Positions 18,120 through 26,612 of a stretch of DNA of 64,000 nucleotides are shown here, piece after piece. Made by a program: the position numbers and the translations under genes. Source of the DNA: Roseiarcus sp963783175 (GTDB taxonomy: Bacteria; Pseudomonadota; Alphaproteobacteria; Rhizobiales; Beijerinckiaceae); assembly GCA_963783175.1 (NCBI GenBank), contig CAWANG010000003.1:216470-280469 (forward strand), written 5' to 3'. Under the pieces are notes generated by a model. It ran no database searches. It was not told the DNA's origin and saw nothing but the letters and a program-made list of their open reading frames with translations. The stretch's first letter is position 1. The number at the start of each line of letters is the position of its first letter.

Positions 18120-20288
18120 TTGACGACATTCGCCGCCGCTTTTCCCCGCTTCGGCTCGCGCGCCGACCGCGCGACGGCCGGCGCCGACCTTGGGGTCGAG
18201 CCGCCAATTCGTTTGGGCGACGATCGGCTGGACCGCAACGAGCGGCGCAGCGCATCGCTCCGATGGCTTGCCGGCGCTTCGTTGGCTGGCCTGTGCGGCG
18301 TGACCCTGATCGGCGCGGCGCTCTATCTCGATCTCGACAGCCAGTACGACTTCGCCGAGGCGCCGGAGTTCGCCGCTCCTGCGCGCCCGGCGGACGGGCA
18401 GGAAGAAGGCGTCAATCCCGGCAAGGGCGATCGGCTGCTTCGGCCCGTCGACATCGTCTCGGACAAACAGACATTCAAGGTTCCGTCCGTTATCAAAGTC
18501 GGCGACAAGGAAGTGATGAAGGAGCGGCCCTACACCCGTCTCCAAACCACCCTGACGATGACGCCGACCGGCTTTGCTGACGCCGTGCCGCCGTTCAACC
18601 CCCTGAAGCTCGTGAACGGGGGAACCGACGTCGCCGACGCGCCGCCCGATCCAGGCCCGGTGCAGGACAATGCGGAGGTCACGTTTCGCGTCGAGGATCT
18701 CACTCCCGCCGACGCGGAACAAACGACGGGCGAATTGTCGCCGGCTGAAGCGGAAGCGCAGGTCGTCGAGACGCTGAAGGCGCCCGCCGGCGCGCAAAAG
18801 GCGGCCACGCAATCGATGCCGCCTCAGCTGCTGCTGATGCGGACGAGCCGGGCCGGCGGCGAGGCGCTGCGCGCACTCTCCGCCTATGCCAGCGTGGGCG
18901 CCGCGAGTCCGAGCACGCCCTTCGCCTCGATCGAAGTGCGCATGATCCCCGAAAATGTGACGAACGCGGTCAAGACGAACCCGGACGATGGTTCGCCGAG
19001 CGAGAAGCTCGTTCAAATGCGCCATGGCGAGAGCTTCGAGGACGTCCTCAAGGCCAATGGCGCAAGTCCCGAAGACGCGGCGGCCATCCTGGCGGCGTTC
19101 GGCGTCAAGCACGGCGAATCGCCGGTGGGCGAGGGGCAGAAGATCATTCTCCTGCCCGGGGAGCCGGCTGTTCGAGGAGAAAAGCCGAGAATAGCCCGGA
19201 TCTCGGTCTACGCCGACGATCAGCTCAAAGCGACGGCCGCGCTCAGCGACAGCGGCGGTTATAAGACCGTCACCCAGCGCACCGCCGAGGGGGCGCCTCG
19301 GAAGCTGAAGGCCGCGGATGAAGGGGACACGGGCGGCGGCATGAGCCTTTATGAGAGCGTCTACGAGACGACGCTCAAGCAGGGCGTGCCCCGGCCGGTC
19401 ATCGACGTCCTGGCGAGGGTTTTCGCCAATGACGTGGATTTCCAGCGCTCGGCTGCGCCGGGCGATTCGATCGAGGCGTTTTATTCCGATCCTGACGAAA
19501 TCAATCCGCGGCCCGAGCTTTTGTGCGCGTCGATGACCGTCCGCGACCAGACGTTCCGGTACTATCGGTTCCAGACTCCCGACGACAACTTGGTCGACTT
19601 CTACGACGAAAATGGCCGGTCGATGCGCAAATTCCTGGTGCGCAAACCGATCGCCGAGGGCGAGATGACGTCGCCGTTCGGCATGCGCTTTCATCCGATC
19701 CTGCATTATGCCCGCATGCATACCGGCGTCGATTGGGCGGCGCCGATCGGAACACCGATTTTCGCCGCCGGAAACGGCGTCATCATCGAGGCGGGCTGGG
19801 ATACCGGCTACGGGCGGCGGGTCGAAATCCAGCACGCCAACGGCTACGTGACCACCTACAATCACATGTCGGGCTTCGGACGCGGCGTCGTCGAGGGCGC
19901 GCACGTCGTCCAGGGTCAAACTATCGGCTATCTCGGCGAAACGGGATTGGCCACCGGGCCGCATCTGCATTACGAGGTGATCATCAACGGCAACTTCGTC
20001 GACCCAATGGCGATCAAGCTCGCCCGCACGCGCGAATTCGACGGCAAGATGCTCGCCGCCTTCAAGCGCGAACGCGAGCGGATCGACCAGCTCATGGCCC
20101 AGTCGCCCTCGGCGGCCGCGATGGCGGCGGCGGAGAAGCCCGCGTCCGCCTCTGCCGCCTCGACCGCGGAGCTTCAACTCAACTCGACCGCGAGCCCGCC
20201 GCCCGCGCCGGCTGCGAACCCCAACGCCGCCCGAACCTCGCCAGGGCTCAAGCCGCCTTCGCGCAATTCCGCAACCGACGCAGATTGA
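18120..20288 (+). CDS. M23 family peptidoglycan endopeptidase, membrane anchored
   Basis: A 722-residue envelope protein. A transmembrane segment lies at about 46-66 (LAGASLAGLCGVTLIGAAL), followed by a long low-complexity periplasmic part, a LysM-like segment (LVQMRHGESFEDVLKANGAS) and a C-terminal M23 domain with all zinc ligands visible: MRFHPILHYARMHTGVDWAA and TGPHLHYEVIING. It should cut peptide cross-links in peptidoglycan. The start is unsure; TTG 18120 is the first candidate. The last 115 bases overlap the converging gluQ gene. Confidence 0.9.
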   Translation: MTTFAAAFPRFGSRADRATAGADLGVEPPIRLGDDRLDRNERRSASLRWLAGASLAGLCGVTLIGAALYLDLDSQYDFAEAPEFAAPARPADGQEEGVNPGKGDRLLRPVDIVSDKQTFKVPSVIKVGDKEVMKERPYTRLQTTLTMTPTGFADAVPPFNPLKLVNGGTDVADAPPDPGPVQDNAEVTFRVEDLTPADAEQTTGELSPAEAEAQVVETLKAPAGAQKAATQSMPPQLLLMRTSRAGGEALRALSAYASVGAASPSTPFASIEVRMIPENVTNAVKTNPDDGSPSEKLVQMRHGESFEDVLKANGASPEDAAAILAAFGVKHGESPVGEGQKIILLPGEPAVRGEKPRIARISVYADDQLKATAALSDSGGYKTVTQRTAEGAPRKLKAADEGDTGGGMSLYESVYETTLKQGVPRPVIDVLARVFANDVDFQRSAAPGDSIEAFYSDPDEINPRPELLCASMTVRDQTFRYYRFQTPDDNLVDFYDENGRSMRKFLVRKPIAEGEMTSPFGMRFHPILHYARMHTGVDWAAPIGTPIFAAGNGVIIEAGWDTGYGRRVEIQHANGYVTTYNHMSGFGRGVVEGAHVVQGQTIGYLGETGLATGPHLHYEVIINGNFVDPMAIKLARTREFDGKMLAAFKRERERIDQLMAQSPSAAAMAAAEKPASASAASTAELQLNSTASPPPAPAANPNAARTSPGLKPPSRNSATDAD

Positions 20289-21073
20289 CGGCTTTTCGAC
20301 AGTTTCGCTCCGTTACGGTCAAGAACGAGCCGGTGGTGCCGGTAGCGCGGCGCCGGGCAGCCGATGAGCGCCTGAAGCAGCCGGTGGACCGCGGTCGCGG
20401 CATAGAGGTCGCGCCCGCGCACGACGTCGGTCACGCCTTGCAGCGCATCGTCGACGACCACCGCGAGATGGTAGCTCGCCGCCAGATCGCGGCTCGTGAG
20501 GACGATATCGCCCCAGACCGCCGGCGCCGCCGCGCGCTCGGACGGAATGGCGCCTTCGCCATATTCGACCCAGGAGAGAAGCGGCGCACCGGCGAGCGCC
20601 CGGCCCATGTCGAGGCGGAAGGCCGCCTTGTCGCCGCGCGCGAGGCGGGCGCGCGCTTCGGTCGATGCAAGCGCGCGGCAGGTCCCTGGGTAGAGCGGCG
20701 CGCCGTCCGGATCGCGAAGGCCAGCCGAGGCGCGGGCGGTCTCCGAGCGAGTGCAGAAGCAAGGGTAGACGAGGCCCTGCTCATCGAGGCGCGCCAGCGC
20801 CGCCGCGTAGTCGTCGCCATGCTCGCTCTGGCGACGCCAAGGAGCAGGAAAGCGAAGCCCGAGCCACGCGAGATCGTCGACGATTGCGGCCTCGAACCGC
20901 GGCTTGCACCGGGCGCGGTCCAAGTCTTCAATGCGCAGGATCAAGCGCCCGCCCGTCTCGGCGGCGAGGCGCTCGTTCATCAGCGCCGAATAGGCATGAC
21001 CGAGATGAAGCGCGCCGTTCGGCGACGGCGCAAAGCGGAGCACGGGCGCGGTCGCGAGGATGTCAGGGAACAT
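20174..21073 (-). CDS. gluQ: Glutamyl-Q tRNA(Asp) synthetase
   Basis: A truncated glutamyl-tRNA synthetase paralogue that attaches glutamate to queuosine at position 34 of tRNA-Asp. The 299-residue length (no anticodon-binding domain) is typical. The HIGH-like motif is in FAPSPNGALHLGHAYSAL and the KMSKS-like motif is KLSKS. Other marks are LRIEDLDRARCKP and the zinc-type cysteines YPCFC with YPGTCR. The C-terminus overlaps the M23 gene on the opposite strand. Confidence 0.93.
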   Translation of the reverse strand: MFPDILATAPVLRFAPSPNGALHLGHAYSALMNERLAAETGGRLILRIEDLDRARCKPRFEAAIVDDLAWLGLRFPAPWRRQSEHGDDYAAALARLDEQGLVYPCFCTRSETARASAGLRDPDGAPLYPGTCRALASTEARARLARGDKAAFRLDMGRALAGAPLLSWVEYGEGAIPSERAAAPAVWGDIVLTSRDLAASYHLAVVVDDALQGVTDVVRGRDLYAATAVHRLLQALIGCPAPRYRHHRLVLDRNGAKLSKSRQSASVAELREGGLSPGEVRAALGFAAGAGGGLAVELS

Positions 21074-21158
21074 GGCGGCAAAGCGAACGCATAAACCGGC
21101 GGCTCGGGCAACCCGGCGCGCCCGCCCTGCGCCGCCAAGGACCTACCATCCCGGCCCC

Positions 21159-21812
21159 ATGATCGTCGATGAGGTTTCCCTGCACGAAGCCGCCGAGCGC
21201 CTGCGCCTCAAGGACCCGGAACTGATCGAGCGCCTGACGGCGGCGGGCGGACGGCCGCCCCTTCGCCGCCGGGAACCGGGCTTCGCCGGCCTCGCGGCGA
21301 TCATCGTCTCCCAGCAGGTGTCGGTCGCCAGCGCCACCGCCATTTTCGGCCGCTTGCAGGCGCGCGTCGTTCCGCTCGAAGCGGCGGCAATCGCCACGGC
21401 GACCGAGGATGACTTGCGCGCCTGCGGATTGTCGGCGGCAAAAATCCGCGCCTTGCGCGCGGTCGCAGAGGCCGTCGCCGAGGGCGGCCTCGATCTCGAG
21501 GGCTTGAGCGCTCTCGAAGCGGGGGAGGCGCACCGGGCGTTGGCCGCGGTCAAGGGCGTCGGCCCATGGACGGCTGACATTTTCCTCCTCTTCTGCCTTG
21601 GCCACCCGGACGCGTTTCCCGCCGGCGACCTCGCCCTGCAGGAAGCGGCCAAGCTCGCCCTGAACCTCAAGCGCCGCCCCGACGCGGCGAGGCTCGAGCG
21701 GATCGCCGAACGCTGGCGGCCGTTGAGAGGCGTCGCCGCGCGGATGCTATGGGCCTATTACCGGGGCGTGAAAGCGCGCTCGGGGATGGCTCTCGCCGAT
21801 AGTTCGCGCTAA
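21159..21812 (+). CDS. DNA-3-methyladenine glycosylase II family (AlkA-like, HhH-GPD)
   Basis: Removes alkylated bases from DNA to start base excision repair. The 217-residue product has the AlkA core: FAGLAAIIVSQQVSVASA, the helix-hairpin-helix VKGVGPWTADIFLLF and the catalytic aspartate in FPAGDLALQEA. The frame is open to 21060, but ATG 21159 (MIVDEVSLHEAAERL) gives the normal length for the short AlkA class. The esterase gene follows after 35 bases and may be co-transcribed. Confidence 0.88.
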   Translation: MIVDEVSLHEAAERLRLKDPELIERLTAAGGRPPLRRREPGFAGLAAIIVSQQVSVASATAIFGRLQARVVPLEAAAIATATEDDLRACGLSAAKIRALRAVAEAVAEGGLDLEGLSALEAGEAHRALAAVKGVGPWTADIFLLFCLGHPDAFPAGDLALQEAAKLALNLKRRPDAARLERIAERWRPLRGVAARMLWAYYRGVKARSGMALADSSR

Positions 21813-21847
21813 GCCCAGACCCCGATCATCCCCGGAGCCAACGTCTG

Positions 21848-22543
21848 ATGAGCGCCGCCCTGGACGGACCTCGCATCCCGGCGGCCGCAGGCCGAACCAG
21901 CCAGCTGGTGGTGCTTCTGCACGGCTACGGCGCTGACGGCAATGACCTGATCGACCTCGGACGCCAATGGCGCACGCTGTTGCCCGAGGCCGCCTTCGTC
22001 TCGCCCCATGCAGCCGAGCGCTCAGCCGCCTCGCCGATGGGCCGGCAATGGTTCGCGCTCTCCAATCGCCCGCCCGACGATCCCGCCGGCCTCTCCGAAC
22101 GCTGGAACGGCGCGGTCAAGGCGCGCGGCGCGATCGACGCCTTTCTCGACGCCGAACTCAAGCGGCTCGGCCTCGACGAATTGCGCCTGGCGCTGGTCGG
22201 CTTCAGCCAGGGGGCGATGATGGCGCTGCATGTGGGCTTGAGGCGCCCGCGCGCGCCGGCGGCGATCCTCGGATTTTCCGGCCTGCTGATCGGCCCGGAT
22301 CGGCTCGGCGAGGCGACGGCGCGCGATCCGGCCGGTCGGCCGCCGCCGATCCTGCTCGCGCACGGCGATAAGGATCCGATGATCCCGTTCGAGGCGATGT
22401 TCATGGCGGCGGAGGCGCTGGCCGGGGCTTCGATCCCGACCCAATGGCACCTCTCGCTCGGGGTCGGCCACGGCATCGACGCCGGGGGCTTGCGCCATGG
22501 CGGGCTGTTTATCGCCAAGGCGTTCGCGGAACGGAGGCGTTGA
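21848..22543 (+). CDS. Phospholipase/carboxylesterase, alpha/beta-hydrolase fold
   Basis: A cytoplasmic 231-residue hydrolase of the acyl-protein-thioesterase-like carboxylesterase family. The oxyanion region is VVLLHGYGADGNDLI, the nucleophile elbow GFSQGAM carries the catalytic Ser, and HGDKDPMIPF with VGHGID supplies the Asp and His. No signal peptide. It lies just downstream of the glycosylase gene. The natural ester substrate cannot be told from sequence. Confidence 0.9.
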   Translation: MSAALDGPRIPAAAGRTSQLVVLLHGYGADGNDLIDLGRQWRTLLPEAAFVSPHAAERSAASPMGRQWFALSNRPPDDPAGLSERWNGAVKARGAIDAFLDAELKRLGLDELRLALVGFSQGAMMALHVGLRRPRAPAAILGFSGLLIGPDRLGEATARDPAGRPPPILLAHGDKDPMIPFEAMFMAAEALAGASIPTQWHLSLGVGHGIDAGGLRHGGLFIAKAFAERRR

Positions 22544-22852
22544 CCGACCGCTTCGCGGCGCGGCAGGCCAGAAAATGCCGCCTCAATCAGGATGCGCGGT
22601 TCTGCGCGACAATGCGTTCAATGGTTTAGGCGCCTTCTTTCCGTAGAGGCGGAAAGAGACCGTGACGGCGTGATTTTATAATTAACCAAATATGATTTGG
22701 GAACGTTTCGCGTCTTGTTGACCCATCTTGATTGCCTTTCTGTCATTGCCCCGGCCTCCCATCCCTTCCCTTCCGGAATGTGACGGCCATCACAGCGGAC
22801 CGATCGGGCCGGCGTTAACCCTGCGTTAACCGATTCGGAAGGAATTGCGTTC
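22544..22852. other. Intergenic region
   Basis: This 309-base gap is locally AT-rich around 22670-22700 (TTTTATAATTAACCAAATATG), which may be promoter DNA for the next gene. GTTAACC occurs twice (22813-22819 and 22825-22831) just ahead of that gene. No gene or RNA is supported. Confidence 0.35.
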
Positions 22853-23338
22853 ATGAGGATCCTGGTTGCAGTTGCCTGTCTCCTGCCGTTTGCGCTCGCC
22901 GCCGAAGCGGCCATCAACAGAAATTCGCCCGACGCGGCAGTGGACGCCGCGTACGCCGCCGACAAAAGCGCCATTCAGGGCCGCGGCGCTGGAATCATGG
23001 GCGACAATGCATTGAGGGCGCGCTTCTTCTCGCGCTCGCTGTTGCGCTCGATCGCGGCCGACGAGGTCATCGCCGATACGCGCAACGCCCAGCCGGCGAT
23101 CATCGGCGATCCGTTCAGCGACGAGGCGCCGCACCTGGTGGCGCTCCGCGTCGTCCCGATCTCCGAAACTCGCGACACGGCGAAGGTATCGGCCGAGTTC
23201 GCCCGCGGCGACGGCGCCCGTGAGCGGCTGACCTACGCGATGGTCTTCGAGCGTGGCGAGTGGCGCGTCGACGACATCACTTACGCCATGCTCGACGGCG
23301 AAAGCCACAGCCTGCGCGCCGAGCTGGCCGCGAACTAA
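22853..23338 (+). CDS. Exported protein of unknown function (DUF3828-like)
   Basis: A 161-residue protein with a signal peptide at residues 1-19 (MRILVAVACLLPFALAAEA). The mature part has an NTF2/DUF3828-like pattern: a helical start (DAAVDAAYAADKSAI), then beta strands with VALRVVPISETRDTAKVSAEF and LTYAMVFERGEWRVDDITY. Proteins of this type are usually periplasmic and undefined in function. AGGAA lies upstream of the ATG. Confidence 0.65.
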   Translation: MRILVAVACLLPFALAAEAAINRNSPDAAVDAAYAADKSAIQGRGAGIMGDNALRARFFSRSLLRSIAADEVIADTRNAQPAIIGDPFSDEAPHLVALRVVPISETRDTAKVSAEFARGDGARERLTYAMVFERGEWRVDDITYAMLDGESHSLRAELAAN

Positions 23339-23698
23339 TCGACACGGGTCTCCTGCGGTCCGCCGCAAAACTCGGGAGCCAGGGGAGCTGCAAATCAAGG
23401 ATGCGTCATAAGGCGACGTAGGCTCCTGTTCCAAGAACGGGCCACGGACGCACCGCCTCAAGCGGCGGCCCTTTTCGGGTCGTCCTTGATTTGCACCTCC
23501 TCTCGCTCCTTTTTTCCCTCAAGATCCAGCGCTGCTCGCGGGCGGTGAGAATGACCGGATCGTCTGCTGGCTTCCCCCTTGCCCGGAATCACCAGGCGAG
23601 CCGCGAATCCGTCCTTCACCTCGGAGTGATCGCGCCCGCCCTTCCGTCGCGCGTTTGGCGCGCGTATGCTCGCCCGCGGCGGGGCGGAGGAGGCTTGG
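23339..23698. other. Intergenic region without a supported gene
   Basis: This 360-base gap separates two rightward exported-protein genes. Open frames on both strands have no start signals or domain features. The last bases (GGAGGAGG at about 23686) form the strong ribosome binding site of the next gene. Confidence 0.35.
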
Positions 23699-24460
23699 AT
23701 GCGCGGATTGCGGATCGGCCTGGCGCTTTGCGCCGCGGTCGTCATTGCGGTCTTCGCGCCGCAAGCGCGCCGGGCGGGCGCCGCCGGGGCGCCGGTTGCC
23801 GTCGACGCCGCGATCGTGCTGGCGGCGGATGTCTCCCGCAGCATCGACGACGACGAGTTTGCGCTCCAGCGGCGCGGCTACGCCGATGCAATTCAGAGCC
23901 AGCAACTTCTTGATGCGGTCTCCACCGGGCCGCATGGCGCGATTGCGCTCGCCTATGTTGAATGGGCCGGCGACGGCGAGGACAAGGTCGTGGTCGACTG
24001 GGCGGTGATCCGCAACCAGACCGACGCCGGCGCGTTCGCCGCCGCGCTCACCGCCGCGCCGAGGTCGTTCGTCGGCCGGACGGCCATCGGCACGGCGATC
24101 GATTTCTCGTTCGCGATGTTCGCCGAGAGCGCCTTCTCGACCGACCGCCGGGTGATCGACGTCTCGGGCGACGGCACCAACAACCAGGGCCGAACGGTCA
24201 CCGAGGCGCGTGACGCAGCGGTCGGGGCCGGGGCGGTGATCAACGGGCTCGCGATCTTCAATAAGAAGGCGGCGGCGATGGGCGGCTATCTGGCGCTGCA
24301 CACCAACCCGCCGGGCGGCATCGCCCAATATTACCGCGACAATGTGATCGGCGGCTCTGGCGCGTTCGTGGTGCCCATCGACGATTTCAAGACCTTCGGC
24401 GAAGCAATGATCCGTAAACTCGTCAACGAGGTCGCCGACGCGCGCCAGCTCAAAAAATGA
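23699..24460 (+). CDS. DUF1194 protein with von Willebrand A-like domain, exported
   Basis: A 253-residue protein. The signal peptide covers residues 1 to about 28. The mature part is a VWA fold: the metal-site motif DVSRSID (D-x-S-x-S), EWAGDG, RTAIGTAIDFSFAM and VIDVSGDGTNNQG. This is the full DUF1194 pattern common in alphaproteobacteria, with role unknown but probably metal-dependent protein binding in the periplasm. ATG 23699 is set by GGAGGAGG six bases ahead. Confidence 0.85.
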   Translation: MRGLRIGLALCAAVVIAVFAPQARRAGAAGAPVAVDAAIVLAADVSRSIDDDEFALQRRGYADAIQSQQLLDAVSTGPHGAIALAYVEWAGDGEDKVVVDWAVIRNQTDAGAFAAALTAAPRSFVGRTAIGTAIDFSFAMFAESAFSTDRRVIDVSGDGTNNQGRTVTEARDAAVGAGAVINGLAIFNKKAAAMGGYLALHTNPPGGIAQYYRDNVIGGSGAFVVPIDDFKTFGEAMIRKLVNEVADARQLKK

Positions 24461-24473
24461 GCGCGCCCGCCCG

Positions 24474-25445
24474 TCACTGCGGGCGCGGGCGCTTCAAGAA
24501 GCTTGAGCGATCGGCCGATTGGATGCGCAAGCCGATCGCCCGGCCGTCGCGCACGATCTCGACCGGGATTTCGACCCCCGCCGGCCCGCGACTCCAGACC
24601 TTGTGGTAGAAATCGCTGAGGCTCTCGATCTCCGATCCGCCGACGGCGGCGAGAACGTCGCCGCGGCGGAGCCCCGCAGCGGCCGCCGGTCCATTCTCGG
24701 CGACGCTGGCGACGATGATCTCATCGCCGTTTTCGGCTGAAAATATGCCAAGCCACGGGCGCGCCGGCTTGTTCACGCGGCCATAGGCCAGAAGGTCGTC
24801 GAGGATCGGCGGCAGAAGGTCCATTGGCACGATCATGTTGATGTCGCGCGGGCCGGTGCGGGCGCTCAACTGCTCGACATGCAGCGAGCCGACGCCGATC
24901 AGCTTGCCGTTCCGGTCGATCGCGCCAGCGCCGCCCCAGAACGGATGGGCGGGGGATGTGAAGATCGCTTCGTCGAGAAAATACTCCCAATAGCCGGCGA
25001 ACTCCTGCTTGCCGACGACCATCGCGCGGACCGGCTTGGTTCCTGCCCCGGCGGCGACAGTCACCGGATCGCCGAGCTTCGTCTCGCTCGACCGGCCGAG
25101 TTCGAGCGCCGGACAATCGAGCGGGCCCAGCGCCTGCACCAGGCCGAACCCGCTCTCGCCATCGATGGCGAGCGCGTGACCCGGAGTGACGCGGCCTTCG
25201 GCGTCGGCAAGCCAAACGCTCTCGGCCTCCATGATCAGATAGCCGATCGTCAGCACGAGACCGCTCTCGCGAATGACGACCCCGCTGCCCGACCGCTGCT
25301 CGCCCAGCGTCTGGGCGGTGAAAGCGTCCTCGGGAATCGATGATTGGACGGTGACGATGGATTTGAGCGCACGGTCCAGATTGACGCCGGGCCCTCCGTT
25401 CGGCAGGCCGGCTTGCGGTTCGCCGCGTCGCGGCTTCTCGGTCAT
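24474..25445 (-). CDS. HtrA-like protein (trypsin-fold plus PDZ) lacking the catalytic triad
   Basis: A 323-residue protein with the S1C architecture: a trypsin-like region (GSGVVIRESGLVLTIGYLI onward) and a C-terminal PDZ domain (RPWLGIFSAENGD, GLRRGDVLAAVGGSEIESL). The three catalytic positions do not match active HtrA: the histidine in LTNxHVV is Tyr (LTIGYLI), the aspartate in DLAVL is lost (SGFGLVQ) and the serine in NSGGP is lost (HPFWGGAGA). No signal peptide. I infer a binding or scaffold role rather than protease activity. AGGA precedes ATG 25445. It converges with the VWA gene. Confidence 0.75.
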   Translation of the reverse strand: MTEKPRRGEPQAGLPNGGPGVNLDRALKSIVTVQSSIPEDAFTAQTLGEQRSGSGVVIRESGLVLTIGYLIMEAESVWLADAEGRVTPGHALAIDGESGFGLVQALGPLDCPALELGRSSETKLGDPVTVAAGAGTKPVRAMVVGKQEFAGYWEYFLDEAIFTSPAHPFWGGAGAIDRNGKLIGVGSLHVEQLSARTGPRDINMIVPMDLLPPILDDLLAYGRVNKPARPWLGIFSAENGDEIIVASVAENGPAAAAGLRRGDVLAAVGGSEIESLSDFYHKVWSRGPAGVEIPVEIVRDGRAIGLRIQSADRSSFLKRPRPQ

Positions 25446-25559
25446 CGGCCCTATCCTTTCGGCTCAAAAGGCGCGGTTCAAAACGTTACTTCGGCAGTCG
25501 TCCCATCGCAATTCCCGGGCTGGCCCGGCGTCGGCGCATTAATCCGTCGCCGAGACAGG

Positions 25560-25635
25560 CCGCGGTTGCGAGGAGCGCGCGGCGGTCCACAGCCGCCGTC
25601 TTTCGACGCCCCATGGCTTCTCGCAATGATGGCTG
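25560..25635. repeat. Degenerate dispersed repeat (inverted arms)
   Basis: The stretch contains GTTGCGAGGAGCG and, about 55 bases on, GGCTTCTCGCAATGATGG, with GGCGGTCCACAGCCGCC between them. This is the outline of the TTGCGAGGAGC...GCTTCTCGCAATGA dispersed palindromic repeat seen in many proteobacteria. It lies between two non-overlapping genes and codes for nothing. Confidence 0.4.
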
Positions 25636-25696
25636 AGCGCGGTCTAGCGGGCAATTATGGCGGCAAATGTGCGAGTGGCGCGTCGCGCCCCGCGAA

Positions 25697-26587
25697 TCAG
25701 CGCCGCGCCGGGACGTAGCTGCGCTCCTCGAGCACCGACAGGAGGTATTGCCCGTAGGCGCTCTTGCCGAAGCGGGCGATGATCCGCTTGAACTGGGCGG
25801 CGTCGATGAGGCCGAGGTCGAGGGCGATTTCCTCGGGGCAGCTGATCTTGGCGCCCTGGCGCTGCTCGATGGTCCTGACGAAACTCGCAGCGTCGAGGAG
25901 CGAATCCGGCGTTCCGGTATCGAGCCAGGCGAAGCCGCGTCCCATGCGCTCGACGCTCAACGCGCCAGCCTCGAGATAGGTGCGATTGACGTCGGTGATC
26001 TCGTACTCGCCGCGCGCCGAAGGCTTGAGCGCCTTGGCGATCTCGACCACCTTCGAATCGTAAAAGTAGAGTCCGGTCACCGCCCAGTGCGACTTGGGGA
26101 CGGCGGGCTTCTCCTCGATGGACAGGGCGCGGAAGGTCGAATCGAATTCGACCACGCCGTAGCGCTCCGGATCGGGCACATGATAGGCGAACACGGTTGC
26201 GCCGCGCTCGCGCGCCGCCGCGCGCCGAAGCTGCTCGCTCAAGCCCGCGCCGTAGAAAATGTTGTCGCCGAGCACTAGCATCGCCGGACCGCCGGCGATG
26301 AACTCCTCGCCGATGACGAAGGCCTGCGCCAGACCGTTGGGCTCGGGCTGCGGGGCGTATTCGATCCTGATGCCCCATTCCGCGCCGTCGCCGAGCAGCC
26401 GGCGGAACATCGGCAGGTCATGCGGCGTCGAAATGATGAGCACCTCGCGGATCCCGGCCAGCATGACCACCGACAGCGGATAATAGATCATCGGCTTGTC
26501 GTAGACGGGGACGAGCTGCTTTGAGACCGCGAGCGTGATCGGATGGAGCCGGGTGCCCGCGCCGCCGGCCAGAATGATGCCTTTCAT
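25697..26587 (-). CDS. rfbA: Glucose-1-phosphate thymidylyltransferase
   Basis: First enzyme of dTDP-L-rhamnose synthesis (glucose-1-P plus dTTP to dTDP-glucose). The 296-residue protein shows the nucleotidyl-transferase start KGIILAGGAGTRLHPIT, SKQLVPVYDKPMIYYPLS, LGDNIFYG and the IEEKP / GLYFYD / GEYEITDVN blocks, all standard for RfbA/RmlA. It ends the leftward cluster rfbC-rfbD-rfbB-rfbA, 25 bases after rfbB. Confidence 0.96.
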   Translation of the reverse strand: MKGIILAGGAGTRLHPITLAVSKQLVPVYDKPMIYYPLSVVMLAGIREVLIISTPHDLPMFRRLLGDGAEWGIRIEYAPQPEPNGLAQAFVIGEEFIAGGPAMLVLGDNIFYGAGLSEQLRRAAARERGATVFAYHVPDPERYGVVEFDSTFRALSIEEKPAVPKSHWAVTGLYFYDSKVVEIAKALKPSARGEYEITDVNRTYLEAGALSVERMGRGFAWLDTGTPDSLLDAASFVRTIEQRQGAKISCPEEIALDLGLIDAAQFKRIIARFGKSAYGQYLLSVLEERSYVPARR

Positions 26588-26612
26588 CGCCGAATCCGTT
26601 CGCGCTTCAAGC

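Noticed and set aside
17877..20177. Leftward open frame of 766 codons opposite the M23 gene
   Set aside because: Shadow frame. The forward strand carries complete M23 zinc motifs.
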